Below, one piece after another: positions 27,062-35,918 of a stretch of 64,000 bases of DNA; within the stretch, counting starts at the first letter, position 1, and every line of letters starts with the position of its first letter. Where the stretch lies: contig JAIMKR010000008.1 in the NCBI GenBank assembly GCA_020692325.1, positions 1-64,000 on the forward strand, read 5' to 3'. Under the pieces are notes generated by a model. It worked only from the letters and a program-made list of their open reading frames with translations. It was not told the origin of the DNA and did no database searches. Source of the DNA: Desulfocurvus sp. (lineage in GTDB: Bacteria > Desulfobacterota > Desulfovibrionia > Desulfovibrionales > Desulfovibrionaceae). Position numbers and translations under genes: made by a program.

Positions 27062-28288
27062 CTACGTCGCCTGTCCGGCCGCGTGGCCCGAGGCCCAGGC
27101 CCATTGCAGATTGTATCCGCCCAGCTCTCCGGCCACGTCCAGCGCCTCGCCCACGGCGAAGAGTCCGGGCAGCGTGCGGCACTCCATGGTTTTGGCCGAG
27201 AACGCCGCCGTGACCAGCCCGCCCGTGGAGGCCTCGGCCCGGGCCATGCCCGCCGTTCCCTTGGGCGTCGCGCGCCAGTCGGCGGCGAGCCGCGCCAAGG
27301 CGTCCAGCTCGGCGCGTGGGCATTCGGCCAGTCTGCGCCCGGCGATGCGCTCCGGCAGGGTGGTGAGCAGCGCTTCGGCCAGCCGGCGCGGCAGCAGCTC
27401 GGCCAGCGCCGTGCGGGCGAGCTTTTTGCCGCGCTCCGGCGCGCGCAGATACGCCGGAACGTCGATGTCCGGCGCGAAATTGACGCATAGCTCGGTCCCG
27501 CGCCGCCAGTGGGAGGAAATCTGCAACGCCGCCGGGCCGGATAGTCCCTGATGCGTGAACAGCAGGCCGTCCGTGTGGGCCGGGCCGCCTTCGATGGAAA
27601 CCCGCGCCGTGAGCGACAGGCCGGCCAGATCGCGGCACAGGGCCAGCGCCGGGCCGGAAAGTTCGAAGGGCGTGAGCGCCGGACGGGCGGGAATATGCGG
27701 CAGCCGCAGGCCGCCGGCCAGCCGGGCCACGATGTCCGTGCCGCCCAGCGCCGGCCAGGCCGGGCCGCCCAGGGCCAGCACGACCTTGGGCGCGGCGAGG
27801 TCGCCCTTGTCCGTGCGCGTGTGGAACAGTCCGCCTCCGGCGTCGGCGCGGGCGTCGGGCGGCGGGGTCAGGCCGGCCACGGCGCGGCCGAGGAGAAAAC
27901 GGCAGCCAGCGTGGCGGCAGGCGGTCTCCAGGGCGTTGGCCAGCGCCTCGGCCCCCTGGTCGCAGAACATGCGGCCGTGGTCCTCCTCGTGGGCGGAAAG
28001 GCCGAGTTCGCCGAGCAGGGCCAGGAAGCGCGCGGGGGGGAACGCGGCCAGCGCCCGCGCGGTGAAGCGCGGCTCATTCCCCAGGTAATGTTTTGGCGCG
28101 GCCTGCCTGTTGGTGCAGTTGCAGCGCCCTCCGCCGGAGGCCCGCAGCTTGCGGCCCGTCCGCGTGCCCGCGTCCACGAGCAGCACGGCGCGGCCACGGC
28201 GCGCTGCGAACAATCCGCAGCACATGCCGGCGGCCCCGGCCCCCAGGATGAGAACGTCCCCGTCCTTTCGTGTCACGCATTCCATCAT
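27062..28288 (-). CDS. HI0933/BaiN-like FAD-dependent oxidoreductase
   Basis: A 408-residue flavoprotein. The FAD dinucleotide-binding loop is VLILGAGAAGMCCG near the N-terminus, followed by the family motif GRKLRASGGGRCNCTN. The C-terminus has GLFAVGEALDVAGELGGYNLQWAWASG, the second FAD-contact block. Family members (YhiN, BaiN) reduce or oxidise unknown or bile-acid substrates. The start is ATG 28288 or 28285, without a strong ribosome site. It precedes the MATE gene by one base, so a metabolite-modification/export pairing is possible but unproven. Confidence 0.85.
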   Translation of the reverse strand: MMECVTRKDGDVLILGAGAAGMCCGLFAARRGRAVLLVDAGTRTGRKLRASGGGRCNCTNRQAAPKHYLGNEPRFTARALAAFPPARFLALLGELGLSAHEEDHGRMFCDQGAEALANALETACRHAGCRFLLGRAVAGLTPPPDARADAGGGLFHTRTDKGDLAAPKVVLALGGPAWPALGGTDIVARLAGGLRLPHIPARPALTPFELSGPALALCRDLAGLSLTARVSIEGGPAHTDGLLFTHQGLSGPAALQISSHWRRGTELCVNFAPDIDVPAYLRAPERGKKLARTALAELLPRRLAEALLTTLPERIAGRRLAECPRAELDALARLAADWRATPKGTAGMARAEASTGGLVTAAFSAKTMECRTLPGLFAVGEALDVAGELGGYNLQWAWASGHAAGQAT

Positions 28289-28458
28289 GCCAAGGTTGTA
28301 GGGGATGCGCCGCGCGATGACAAGCCGGGCCGGCCCCTTCCCATCGGAGGGGAATAATGGTAACGCCTTTTCGCCGCGAGGAATTCGCCTCGCCGCGGCG
28401 TCCACGGAAACGAGCGACAACCATTTAGACCGATCAGCGTCAACGAGAGGGGTGGGCC

Positions 28459-28542
28459 ATGGATTTCTTCTTTTTCTTCGCCGGATTGTTCTGCACCATC
28501 TTCGCCATCGTCGTCATCAAGAAGACCAGCCCGAATCGCTAG
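28459..28542 (+). CDS. 27-residue single-span membrane protein
   Basis: A very short open frame that begins MDFFFFFAGLFC and ends IKKTSPNR. It is one hydrophobic helix of about 19 residues followed by a positively charged tail, the usual layout of small inner-membrane proteins with the C-terminus in the cytosol. A GAGAGGGG ribosome site lies 6 to 8 bases before the ATG. It lies in the space upstream of the divergent flavoprotein gene, with a terminator about 180 bases downstream. The strong start signal and clean membrane-span composition support it as real; function is unknown. Confidence 0.55.
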   Translation: MDFFFFFAGLFCTIFAIVVIKKTSPNR

Positions 28543-29008
28543 TCCGCCACTGCCGCGGGCGTGCGCCGACCGGGTCGTCGAAACCGTCGTCGATCCGATA
28601 GGGGGATAACCCGGCGGGTCGGTGCGGGCTGTGCCGATGCTCGCCGGACTGGCGGGCAGACGGCCGATGGTGCCAGCCGAGTCGCCGTGTTCGCGCCGGG
28701 CTGAATGGTGAAGCGATGAGTGAAAGGGTCCGCCTCGCGTTTGTGGGGCGGACCTTTCGTGTTTTCCGGGGAGCGGGGCGCGGTTGTCCCGGCTCACCGC
28801 GCCGGTCCGCCGGGGCATGGTGCGCGCCGGTGTTTGGCGTTGGCGGCGCTGCCGCGCGGAGTGAAAGGACTGATGGCGCGAGCCGCGTCGCCCTCGCGAA
28901 AAGGCGTCGCGGCGGCGGCTCCCCGGCCCTTGCCCACCGCCCCCGCCTCCCTGTAGAATCAGTGAACGCGGCCCGCGCCGCGCATTTCCGAACCAACGGA
29001 GGCCCGCC
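28543..29008. other. Intergenic region upstream of xth
   Basis: About 470 bases with no credible gene. It contains one terminator hairpin (28723-28764) and otherwise GC-rich sequence with no recognisable element. Confidence 0.5.
28723..28764 (+). terminator. Probable rho-independent terminator
   Basis: AAAGGGTCCGCC (28723-28734) pairs with GGCGGACCTTT (28747-28757) apart from one bulged G; CGTGTTTT follows. It could end the transcript of the 27-residue membrane protein. Confidence 0.65.
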
Positions 29009-29773
29009 ATGCGCATCATTTCCTGGAACGTCAACGGATTCCGCGCCGCGCTCGGCAAGGGCTTCCTCGACTGGCTGTCCGGGTGCGACGCCGACACCGT
29101 GCTGCTCCAGGAGACGAAGGTGGAGCCGGAGCAGCTCGCCCCGGCCGAACGCGATCCGGCGGGTTTCGCCGGCATCTGGAACTGGTCCAAGGGCAAAAAA
29201 GGTTATTCCGGCACGGCCTGTCTGATCAAAATCCCGCCGCAGGCCCATTCCTTCGGCCTGGAGGACCCGCGCTACCGGGGCGAGGGCCGGGTCATCCACC
29301 TTGAATACCCGGACTTCCACCTGTTCAACATCTATTTCCCCAACGGACAGAAGGACGAGGAACGGCTGGCCTACAAGATGGGCTTCTATGACGCCTTCCT
29401 GGCCCAGGCCGACGCCCTGCGCGCGGCGGGCAAGCCCGTGGTCGTCGGCGGGGACTTCAACACCGCCCACACCGAGCTCGACATCAAAAACGCCAAGGCC
29501 AACGAGAAAACGAGCGGTTTTCTGCCCATGGAGCGCGCCTGGATCGACAAGTTCATCGCCCACGGCTACGTGGACTCCTTCCGCCTGTTCGAGCCCGGGC
29601 CGGATCACTATTCGTGGTGGAGCTTTCGCGCCAACGCCCGCGCCAAGAACGTGGGCTGGCGCATCGACTACTTCTTCGTCTCCGAGGAGCTGCGCGGACG
29701 CGTGAAAGCCGCCTGGATCGCGCCCGAGGTCATGGGCAGCGACCACTGCCCCATCGGCGTGGAGATCGCCTAG
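29009..29773 (+). CDS. xth: Exodeoxyribonuclease III
   Basis: A 254-residue AP endonuclease/3' exonuclease of the ExoIII (EEP) family, acting in base excision repair. Key motifs are intact: ISWNVNGFRAAL at the N-terminus, LLQETKVE with the metal-binding Glu, NIYFPNGQ, GGDFNTAHTELD, RIDYFFVS and the C-terminal GSDHCPIG with the catalytic Asp-His. Length is typical. A GGAGG site sits 6 bases before the ATG. It appears monocistronic. Confidence 0.95.
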   Translation: MRIISWNVNGFRAALGKGFLDWLSGCDADTVLLQETKVEPEQLAPAERDPAGFAGIWNWSKGKKGYSGTACLIKIPPQAHSFGLEDPRYRGEGRVIHLEYPDFHLFNIYFPNGQKDEERLAYKMGFYDAFLAQADALRAAGKPVVVGGDFNTAHTELDIKNAKANEKTSGFLPMERAWIDKFIAHGYVDSFRLFEPGPDHYSWWSFRANARAKNVGWRIDYFFVSEELRGRVKAAWIAPEVMGSDHCPIGVEIA

Positions 29774-30159
29774 GGGACCTTCGGCCCGAGGGGCATTCGC
29801 CCGTGGGGTTGAGACCACCAGTCCACCGGCGGACTGGCCACTTCGACCGGACGCGTCCGCCCCGGGCTGCGGGTTGGGGAATAGCGCGTTGCACTGCGGG
29901 GGGCCTTGACGGTGAAGCGGATTCAACCGATCGGAGGTTGATCCCCTCGCGGCGACGTCGCCACCTCCGCTCCGGCGATGGCGCTCCTGTCCTTTGGGGC
30001 GGCGTGGCCGGCTTCATGCGTTCGCTGGATCGAGTCCGTGGCGCGTCCCGCCGGAGTTGGTCCCTTCGTCCGCCCGGCCTGGCGGTCAAACCAGGTAGGG
30101 ATGGCTCTGCGACGTTCCGGTGGGGAAAACGCGCTCTGACCGCGCCGTCGCGCTCCGGC
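29774..30159. other. Intergenic region between xth and the LysE exporter
   Basis: About 390 bases between two convergent genes. Open frames here have no recognisable family features, and I see no clear terminator. Confidence 0.4.
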
Positions 30160-31173
30160 CTATCCCGCCACCAGCCGCGCGGCGAGCGCCGCGAACACCG
30201 AGCCCATGAGCCAGCGCCGGGCGCGGCCGGACCAGCTCTCGCCCGCGTCCGGCGTGTCCGGGGCCGCCGTTTTGCGCCGGCGCTGCAACATGCCCGGCAG
30301 GCCCCCGGCCATGAATGCGTAGACCGCGTCGAAGGCCAGACCCACCACGACGAGCATCGCGCCCAGCAGCAGGAACTGCGGCAAAAGCGCTCCGCGCGCG
30401 CTGGAGACGAATTGCGGCAGGAACAGGCCGCAGAACAGCAGCGCCTTCGGGTTGAACAGATTCGTCAGCAGCCCGCGCGAGAAGTCCGGCCACAGGCCCT
30501 TCGGCGTCCGCGCCGTTTGTAATGCCGTCTCGTTCTTCGTCGGCCCCATCCCTTCACCCCACCGCGCCGAGGCGTTTTCGTCCCGTGGCGTCGCCGATGG
30601 ATTGCGGGCCGCGCATGTCTTTTGGCCCGGCCCGCTTGGCGCGTCCGACCGGGCTGACGGATTTGACTGACCCGGCTCCCAATCACGAAGGGCGTCCGCC
30701 GTCGATGCGCCAAGCGTCGCGTTCACCGGGCGGATGACGCTCGCCTTCGGCGGGCAGGGGCCTCGCGTCGCCGCCGCGTCGGATGTTTCGCGCCCTTCGG
30801 GTGACTCTTTTCCCGCGGGCGCATGGGGGAGGTTCGTCGAATCGGGCGTGAAGAGTGCGCGATGCCTGGCGTCGTCCTTTGTGTTTTCCCCCGCCTTCAC
30901 GGCCTTCCAGGCCAGCCAGAGCAGATAGGCCGCCCCACCAGCGCGCACGGCCGATTGCAGCGGCGGATGCGTGGCGAACAGCGCTGCCAGTCCCAGCCCC
31001 GCCGCCAGACAGTGGCAGTACCTCGCGGCGGCGAAGCCCAGCGCCGTGCGCAGCCCCGCCCGCGTTCCGTGTCCGGCCGCCGTGGCCAGCAGCAGGACCA
31101 TGTCCGGCCCGGGAGCGAGGAACACCGCGGCCAGCGCGGCCAGATACACCAACAAAACGTGCGTTTCCGGCAT
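30160..31173 (-). CDS. LysE/RhtB-type exporter with a long internal insertion
   Basis: A 337-residue membrane protein. The first 95 residues match the family (LAPGPDMVLLLATAAGHGTRAGLRTALG and a YLLWLAWKAVKAG block), and the last 110 resume it at FSRGLLTNLFNPKALLF. Between them, about residues 96-225, lies a hydrophilic Pro/Ala/Ser/Arg-rich stretch not found in typical 200-residue members. The usual cytoplasmic loop is at this place. Family members export amino acids such as lysine, threonine or homoserine lactone. The start has a GGAGG site. It is divergent from an Lrp-type regulator, the usual arrangement for control of such exporters. Confidence 0.8.
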   Translation of the reverse strand: MPETHVLLVYLAALAAVFLAPGPDMVLLLATAAGHGTRAGLRTALGFAAARYCHCLAAGLGLAALFATHPPLQSAVRAGGAAYLLWLAWKAVKAGENTKDDARHRALFTPDSTNLPHAPAGKESPEGRETSDAAATRGPCPPKASVIRPVNATLGASTADALRDWEPGQSNPSARSDAPSGPGQKTCAARNPSATPRDENASARWGEGMGPTKNETALQTARTPKGLWPDFSRGLLTNLFNPKALLFCGLFLPQFVSSARGALLPQFLLLGAMLVVVGLAFDAVYAFMAGGLPGMLQRRRKTAAPDTPDAGESWSGRARRWLMGSVFAALAARLVAG

Positions 31174-31287
31174 CCTTTCCTCCGTGATCGAATCAACGAA
31201 AGGGTATGCCGTGTTGATGGAAATTGCCTTGCTAAATTCAGGACATTATCGCATGGAAGTGAAAGATTCTTTTAAAAATGGAGGGAT

Positions 31288-32142
31288 ATGAAAAGGAATG
31301 TTGCGGAGCCCGGCGCTACCGGTTCGACTGGACCGGCTGACTTGGCCGGTCCGGCCAGCCCGGCCGATCTCTCCTCTGGCGCGAAGGGGGCGCGGAGGTC
31401 GGGGAGCGAGTCCGATCGGCGGGCGGCGATGGTCACCGAGGCCTTCGTTTGTCCCGAATCGGCACGCGCGCCCGAATCGTCCGATCCGGCGGTCGCTCCC
31501 GCCTTGGCGGCGTCGGCGGATGTGTTGGATTCGATGGGAGGGCAGGACGCGCAGGGCTTGCCTTCCTCGGCCAGCCGCGTCGCGTCGCCCGGATCGACGG
31601 GCAGGATCGATTCGCCTGTTCTGACCAGCGAGGTGAGAGGCGGCCGCGCCGATCATGCCCGTCCGGTCGGCCCGGTCGTCCTCGATGCCACGGACCGGCG
31701 GCTGTTGGCGTTGCTGCGGGCCGACGGCAGGGTTTCCAACGCGCGGCTGGCCGAGGCCCTGCACCTCAGCGAGACCGCCTGCTGGCGGCGCATGCGCCGG
31801 CTGGAGGCGACGGGCTGCATCACCGGCTATCAGGCCAACGTGAGCCGTCCGGCGCTTGGTCTGGGGGTGCTGGCGCTGGTGCAGATCGGCTTCGCCAGCC
31901 ATTCGGGCGACTCGCCCGAGCGATTTGAGGAGGCCGTGCTCGGCATCCCGGAGATTCTTTCCTGCCGCAACGTCACCGGCGAGGCGGACTATATGCTGGA
32001 GGTCGTGGCGCGGGACCTGCCGGCCTACGGACGCTTCGTGGCCGAGGTGCTGCGCCGGCTGCCGGGCGTGGCCACGGTGCGCAGCAGCTTGTGCCTGCGC
32101 GAGGTCAAGGCCGACACGCCTCCTCCGGTGTCGGCGGACTGA
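31288..32142 (+). CDS. Lrp/AsnC transcriptional regulator with a long N-terminal extension
   Basis: A 284-residue protein. Residues 131-284 form a standard Lrp/AsnC regulator: LDATDRRLLALLRADGRVS, the recognition helix region LAEALHLSETACWRRMRRLE, and a C-terminal RAM ligand-binding domain ending near CRNVTGEADYMLEVVA. Residues 1-130 are a low-complexity Ala/Ser/Gly/Pro-rich extension that Lrp proteins lack. The ATG at 31288 has an excellent site (GGAGGG, 3-4 bases upstream), and no better start lies closer to the HTH, so the extension is probably translated. Divergent from the LysE-type exporter, its likely target. Confidence 0.8.
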   Translation: MKRNVAEPGATGSTGPADLAGPASPADLSSGAKGARRSGSESDRRAAMVTEAFVCPESARAPESSDPAVAPALAASADVLDSMGGQDAQGLPSSASRVASPGSTGRIDSPVLTSEVRGGRADHARPVGPVVLDATDRRLLALLRADGRVSNARLAEALHLSETACWRRMRRLEATGCITGYQANVSRPALGLGVLALVQIGFASHSGDSPERFEEAVLGIPEILSCRNVTGEADYMLEVVARDLPAYGRFVAEVLRRLPGVATVRSSLCLREVKADTPPPVSAD

Positions 32143-32256
32143 CGCGCTGACGGCCCGAGGCGCGAACCATTCGGTCCATTGTGGGCGGACCCCTCGGCTC
32201 GTCCTTCCTCTCGGTGATTCGCAGGGCGTTTCCCCCGGGGGGGACGACGTCACCGC

Positions 32257-33027
32257 CTAGGGCATGAAGGCCCGGGCCACGCGGAAGACATCCTCGTAGG
32301 AGAGCTGCGCGTGGATGGCCAGGCACATTTCCGTGGCCATGTCCATTTTGCGCCGCGCCTGGCCGAGAATGGCGTCGCGCAGGGCGGTCATGTGGCTGGA
32401 GACGAATTCGGCGTCGAAGCCGTCGGCGGCCAGCGAGAGCCCCTCGGCGAAGGAGCCGGCGGGCAGGTGCGGCAGGTATTCGTTCAGCGACTGCTTGCCG
32501 TTGCGCCGCGCGGCCAGGGCGTAGAACAACAGCTTCATGGCCAGCCGGTCGTCCTTTTGCTTGTGGTCCACGCGCAGCAGCGCGGGCAGATCGGCGTTCT
32601 TTTCCCCGGCGGCGGACATGAGTCCGTAGGCCAGCTCGAAGGCGCGCTTCTCCGACGTTGGCGCCCCGCCCATGACTCCGCCGAGGCGGATGTAGGTGAG
32701 CCGTGGATTCTCCCCCTGCGCGATGCCGCACAGGGTCAGACGCATCATCCCATAGCGGCGTCGCGCCTCGGAGAGCAGGGCTCCGGCCTTGGCGCGCGAG
32801 AGCCGGCGGATGAGCTCCGGCTCCAGACCGGAGGTGGCGGCGTCGAGCAGATGACGGATGAAGCGCTCGCCGGTGTTCTCCATCTCCGTGGTCAGCAGGG
32901 AACGGTCGCGTTTGGCGTCGAGCAGTTTCTTGATGGACAGCCAGTAGGCGGCCAGCGCCTCCATGGGCATTTCCAGGATGTCCAGCTCGCTTGGTGCGGA
33001 CTGCCCGCCGCCGGGATTGGGGCTCAT
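32257..33027 (-). CDS. Conserved hypothetical protein
   Basis: A 256-residue soluble, mostly helical protein with no signal peptide or membrane segment. It contains ELDILEMPMEALAAYWL near the start and a charged middle (RRLSRAKAGALLSEARRRYG). I do not recognise a family. The start at 33027 follows AAAGGAG with a good spacer. It is divergent from lgt. Amino acid composition is like its neighbours, so it looks native. Confidence 0.6.
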   Translation of the reverse strand: MSPNPGGGQSAPSELDILEMPMEALAAYWLSIKKLLDAKRDRSLLTTEMENTGERFIRHLLDAATSGLEPELIRRLSRAKAGALLSEARRRYGMMRLTLCGIAQGENPRLTYIRLGGVMGGAPTSEKRAFELAYGLMSAAGEKNADLPALLRVDHKQKDDRLAMKLLFYALAARRNGKQSLNEYLPHLPAGSFAEGLSLAADGFDAEFVSSHMTALRDAILGQARRKMDMATEMCLAIHAQLSYEDVFRVARAFMP

Positions 33028-33202
33028 GGCGCTCCTTTGAGGAATCGGACCCGCGGGGCGCTCCCCGGCCGGGGGTTGACGCGGGCGGAAAAAAGTCGGA
33101 TTTGTGACGCGCGCCGGGCCATGGTCCGGCCGCCTTCCCATCCCCTTAGCGCAATTTCCGCCGGGAAACAAACAGGGCCGCGCGTCCTCCCCAGGAGATC
33201 AC

Positions 33203-34009
33203 ATGCTCACCTATCCGGTTTTCGACCCCGTGGCGTTCCGCATCGGCCCGGTGGCCGCCCGCTGGTACGGCATGATGTACGCGGTGGGCTTTGGTCTAGG
33301 CTGGCTGCTGGGTCGCCGTCGCGCCGCGCGGCCCGGCTCTGGCTGGACTCCCACGCAGGTGGACGACCTCATCACCTGGCTGGTGGTGGGCGTGGTGCTG
33401 GGCGGGCGCATCGGCTACGTGCTCTTCTACGATTTGTCGTACTACGTGGCCAATCCGGTGGAGATCTTCTCCATCTGGCGCGGGGGCATGAGCTTCCACG
33501 GCGGGGTCGTCGGCGTGGTGCTGGTGTGTTGGCTGTACGGCCGCAGCATCGGCAAGAGCCTGTTCGAGGTGGGCGACATGATCTCCCCGCTGGTGCCGCC
33601 GGGACTGTTCTTCGGCCGCATCGGCAACTTCATCAACGGTGAGCTCTGGGGCCGCGTGACCGACGTGCCCTGGGCCATGGTCTTCCCCTCCGGCGGGCCG
33701 CTGCCGCGCCACCCCTCGCAGCTTTATGAGGCCGGCCTGGAAGGGCTGCTCTTCTTCATCATCATCTGGACCTATTCCGCCAAGCCCCGGCAGCGCGGCG
33801 CGGTGAGCGGCATGTTCATGCTCTGCTATGGAACATTCCGTTTCATCGTGGAGTTCTTCCGCCAGCCGGACGTGCAGCTCGGTTTCGTGGCCTTCGATTT
33901 CTTCAGCATGGGCCAGCTGCTCTGCCTGCCCATGATCGCCCTGGGGTTGGTGCTCATTTTTCGCCGCCCGGGCGTGGCCCCGGCCGCGCCAGCGAAGCGC
34001 AAGGCCTAG
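33203..34009 (+). CDS. lgt: Prolipoprotein diacylglyceryl transferase
   Basis: A 268-residue inner-membrane enzyme that transfers diacylglycerol from phosphatidylglycerol to the lipobox cysteine of prolipoproteins. The signature [14 protein letters not shown] is intact, as are the N-terminal [11 protein letters not shown] and the [10 protein letters not shown] block. About seven membrane segments are present. The ATG at 33203 has AGGAG with an 8-base spacer; upstream in-frame starts have none. A strong terminator follows. Lipoprotein genes it would serve occur at 40989 and 58376. Confidence 0.95.
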   Translation: MLTYPVFDPVAFRIGPVAARWYGMMYAVGFGLGWLLGRRRAARPGSGWTPTQVDDLITWLVVGVVLGGRIGYVLFYDLSYYVANPVEIFSIWRGGMSFHGGVVGVVLVCWLYGRSIGKSLFEVGDMISPLVPPGLFFGRIGNFINGELWGRVTDVPWAMVFPSGGPLPRHPSQLYEAGLEGLLFFIIIWTYSAKPRQRGAVSGMFMLCYGTFRFIVEFFRQPDVQLGFVAFDFFSMGQLLCLPMIALGLVLIFRRPGVAPAAPAKRKA

Positions 34010-34086
34010 TCGTCGCGTACGGGGGGGGGCTGGACCGGCTGATCGGCGGTTTGTCCCGAACGCCCCTTCCGATAAAAGTTGTATCC

Positions 34087-34122
34087 ATAAAGCCAGCGGG
34101 GCGACTCGCTGGCTTTATTTTC
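34087..34122 (+). terminator. Terminator downstream of lgt
   Basis: A perfect 12-base stem (34087-34098 with 34107-34118) with an 8-base loop, followed by TTTTC. An A-run precedes the stem on the other side, so it may also act for the convergent glutaminyl cyclase gene. Confidence 0.85.
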
Positions 34123-34187
34123 GCGTCGCGGGGCAGGCGGTGTGCGGGCGATCGGGAATCGTCGCCCGGGCGGACCGTCCGGATCGG

Positions 34188-35042
34188 TCATTGCCGTCCG
34201 GCGGCGTGTCCGGGCCGGCGGGCCGGCGGGAGGGGAGGCCGGCGCAGAACGTCCGGCAGGGCGACGACGAAGAGCTTGTCCCAGCGCTTGCCGGTGAGCA
34301 GCAGCGTCCCCCCGGCGCCGTCCGGCGCGTGGTCGGGATCGAAGGCCACGCCGTTGGCCACCTCCGCCCCCGGACCGAGGCGTTTCCGCAGGGCCGAGAG
34401 ATCCAGCCAGAGGACCACCGCGCCCGTGTCCGGCCGGATGACGGCCACCCGGTCCTCCTGCCAGACGTTGGCCACGATCCAGCCGTTTACCCATTCCAGC
34501 TCGTTGAGCCGCGCCACGGGGACGCCACCGTCGCGCACGACGATTCCGCGCCGGGTCTCGGCCAGGGTCGCCGCGTCGAAGGCGCGCAGACGGCTGGTGC
34601 CGTCGCTGATCCAGGCCTCGCGGCCGCGGCAGGCCAGCCCCCAGCCCTCGCCGGCGAACCTGGTCCCGCCCAGCGGCCGCAGAGTGGCCGGCGCGTAAGC
34701 CAGAATGCGTCCCTCGCGCCAGGTGAGCTGCAACAGGCGTTCGCGCCCGCTTTTATCCCGGCAGAGGTCCAGCCCTTCGCCGAAGAGCCGCGCCGGAAGC
34801 GCGATCCGCGCCAGCACACGCCCGCTGACGGGGTCCACACGGCGTACGTCGGAGTGTCCGTACAGGCCGGTGCTCTCGTAGAGCGCGCGTCCGCGCAGGA
34901 GCAGTCCCTCGGTGAAGGCGGCGGGATCGTGGGGGCGTTCCGCCAGCACTCGCACGGCCTCCACCGGGGCGGGAGCGCTGGCCCGGGCCGTCGCCGTCAG
35001 CAGGAGCAGGGCCAGGATGGTCAGGAGCGGGCCACGTCTCAT
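34188..35042 (-). CDS. Glutaminyl-peptide cyclotransferase (glutamine cyclotransferase)
   Basis: A 284-residue secreted protein with a signal peptide (about 22 residues, ending near ARAS). The mature part matches the plant/bacterial-type five-bladed propeller glutaminyl cyclase: HDPAAFTEGLLLRGRALYESTGLYGHSDVRRVD, LTWREGRILAY, GEGWGLACRG and LNELEWVNGWIVANVWQEDRV. It converts N-terminal glutamine of exported proteins to pyroglutamate. The ATG overlaps the cheD stop (35039-35042), so translation is coupled to cheD, another enzyme acting on protein glutamine. Confidence 0.9.
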   Translation of the reverse strand: MRRGPLLTILALLLLTATARASAPAPVEAVRVLAERPHDPAAFTEGLLLRGRALYESTGLYGHSDVRRVDPVSGRVLARIALPARLFGEGLDLCRDKSGRERLLQLTWREGRILAYAPATLRPLGGTRFAGEGWGLACRGREAWISDGTSRLRAFDAATLAETRRGIVVRDGGVPVARLNELEWVNGWIVANVWQEDRVAVIRPDTGAVVLWLDLSALRKRLGPGAEVANGVAFDPDHAPDGAGGTLLLTGKRWDKLFVVALPDVLRRPPLPPARRPGHAAGRQ

Positions 35043-35602
35043 CGTCCCCTCCGCGCCGCGTTCGGCCCGCGCTCGGCCAAGGGCGTGGGCGGCGCCGCCA
35101 TGGTCAGGCGGCTCAGCCAGATTTCGCCGGTGGCGGTGTTGAAGTAGAGCTTGCGGCCGCATTCGCCGAGCACGTCGCTGGCCGTCGGTCGCAGGCCGTA
35201 ACGCGCCAGGGCCTGGAGCGCGGCCTCCACGTTGTGTCGGCCCACGGCGAGCATGTCGCGCGTTTTTGAGGAGGATTCCTGCATGGTGTTGGCCCCGCCG
35301 AAGAGCTTCACCTCCAGCTCGGCCGCTGTCATGCCCGCTTGGGCGAAGCGTTCCACCATGGCGGCCACGGCCATGTCGACGAAGGCGCAGGGCCGTTCCC
35401 GGCCGTTTCTGCACCGCAGGCCCACGTCCGGCAGCATGGCGTGGAACATGCCGCCGGCGCGCCGGCCCGCGTGGAAGAACGTGGCCGAGACGCAGCTGCC
35501 GAGCACTGTGGTGAGCAGCACTGGCCGCGTGGCGAAGGCGCAGTCGCCGATGCTCACGTGGGCCATGGGCAGGGTGTTGTTCTCCGGCGCGGCGGGCGTC
35601 AT
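35039..35602 (-). CDS. cheD: CheD chemoreceptor glutamine deamidase
   Basis: A 187-residue cytoplasmic enzyme of the CheD family. The catalytic Cys is in TTVLGSCVSATFF, the catalytic His in GGMFHAMLPD, and the Thr/Asn region in KLFGGANTM. CheD deamidates glutamines on chemoreceptors and, in other species, interacts with CheC. The start at 35602 follows AGAGG. It lies directly after a small secreted protein and overlaps the glutaminyl cyclase gene. No other che genes are close; a CheX-like phosphatase is at 6.3 kb. Confidence 0.9.
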   Translation of the reverse strand: MTPAAPENNTLPMAHVSIGDCAFATRPVLLTTVLGSCVSATFFHAGRRAGGMFHAMLPDVGLRCRNGRERPCAFVDMAVAAMVERFAQAGMTAAELEVKLFGGANTMQESSSKTRDMLAVGRHNVEAALQALARYGLRPTASDVLGECGRKLYFNTATGEIWLSRLTMAAPPTPLAERGPNAARRGR

Positions 35603-35603
35603 G

Positions 35604-35918
35604 TCACCTCTTGTGGATGATGATGTCGCCGTAGATGGGTTTGGTGGTGCGATGGGGAGCCGCCGCGCCCTTCCCCTGTGTCGGCGCGGGGTTGGACGAC
35701 GGTGAGGCTGCCGGGGCCTTGTCGCCGTTGTTGGCGCCGTTTTGGGACGCCGCCTGTTCGGCGGCTTGCTGCACCGCCTGGTGGACGGCCTGTTGCCGGG
35801 CCTCCCTGTTTCTGGCCGGCGGCTGGGCTGCGGGCGTCTCCTCCGCATCGGCCGCGAGGGCCGGGACGGAGGCGAGCGTTCCCAGGATGAGAAGCGGAGC
35901 GATGAACATGCGCCGCAT
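35604..35918 (-). CDS. Small secreted low-complexity protein
   Basis: A 104-residue protein with a signal peptide (MRRMFIAPLLILGTLASVPA, cleavage near ALAADA). The mature part is rich in Ala, Gln, Pro and Asn and ends with YGDIIIHKR. No family recognised. A GGGAGG site precedes the ATG at 35918. The stop is one base from the cheD start, so it heads the cheD operon. The mature sequence has many glutamines, and the product of the next-but-one gene acts on N-terminal glutamine; any link is speculative. Confidence 0.65.
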   Translation of the reverse strand: MRRMFIAPLLILGTLASVPALAADAEETPAAQPPARNREARQQAVHQAVQQAAEQAASQNGANNGDKAPAASPSSNPAPTQGKGAAAPHRTTKPIYGDIIIHKR

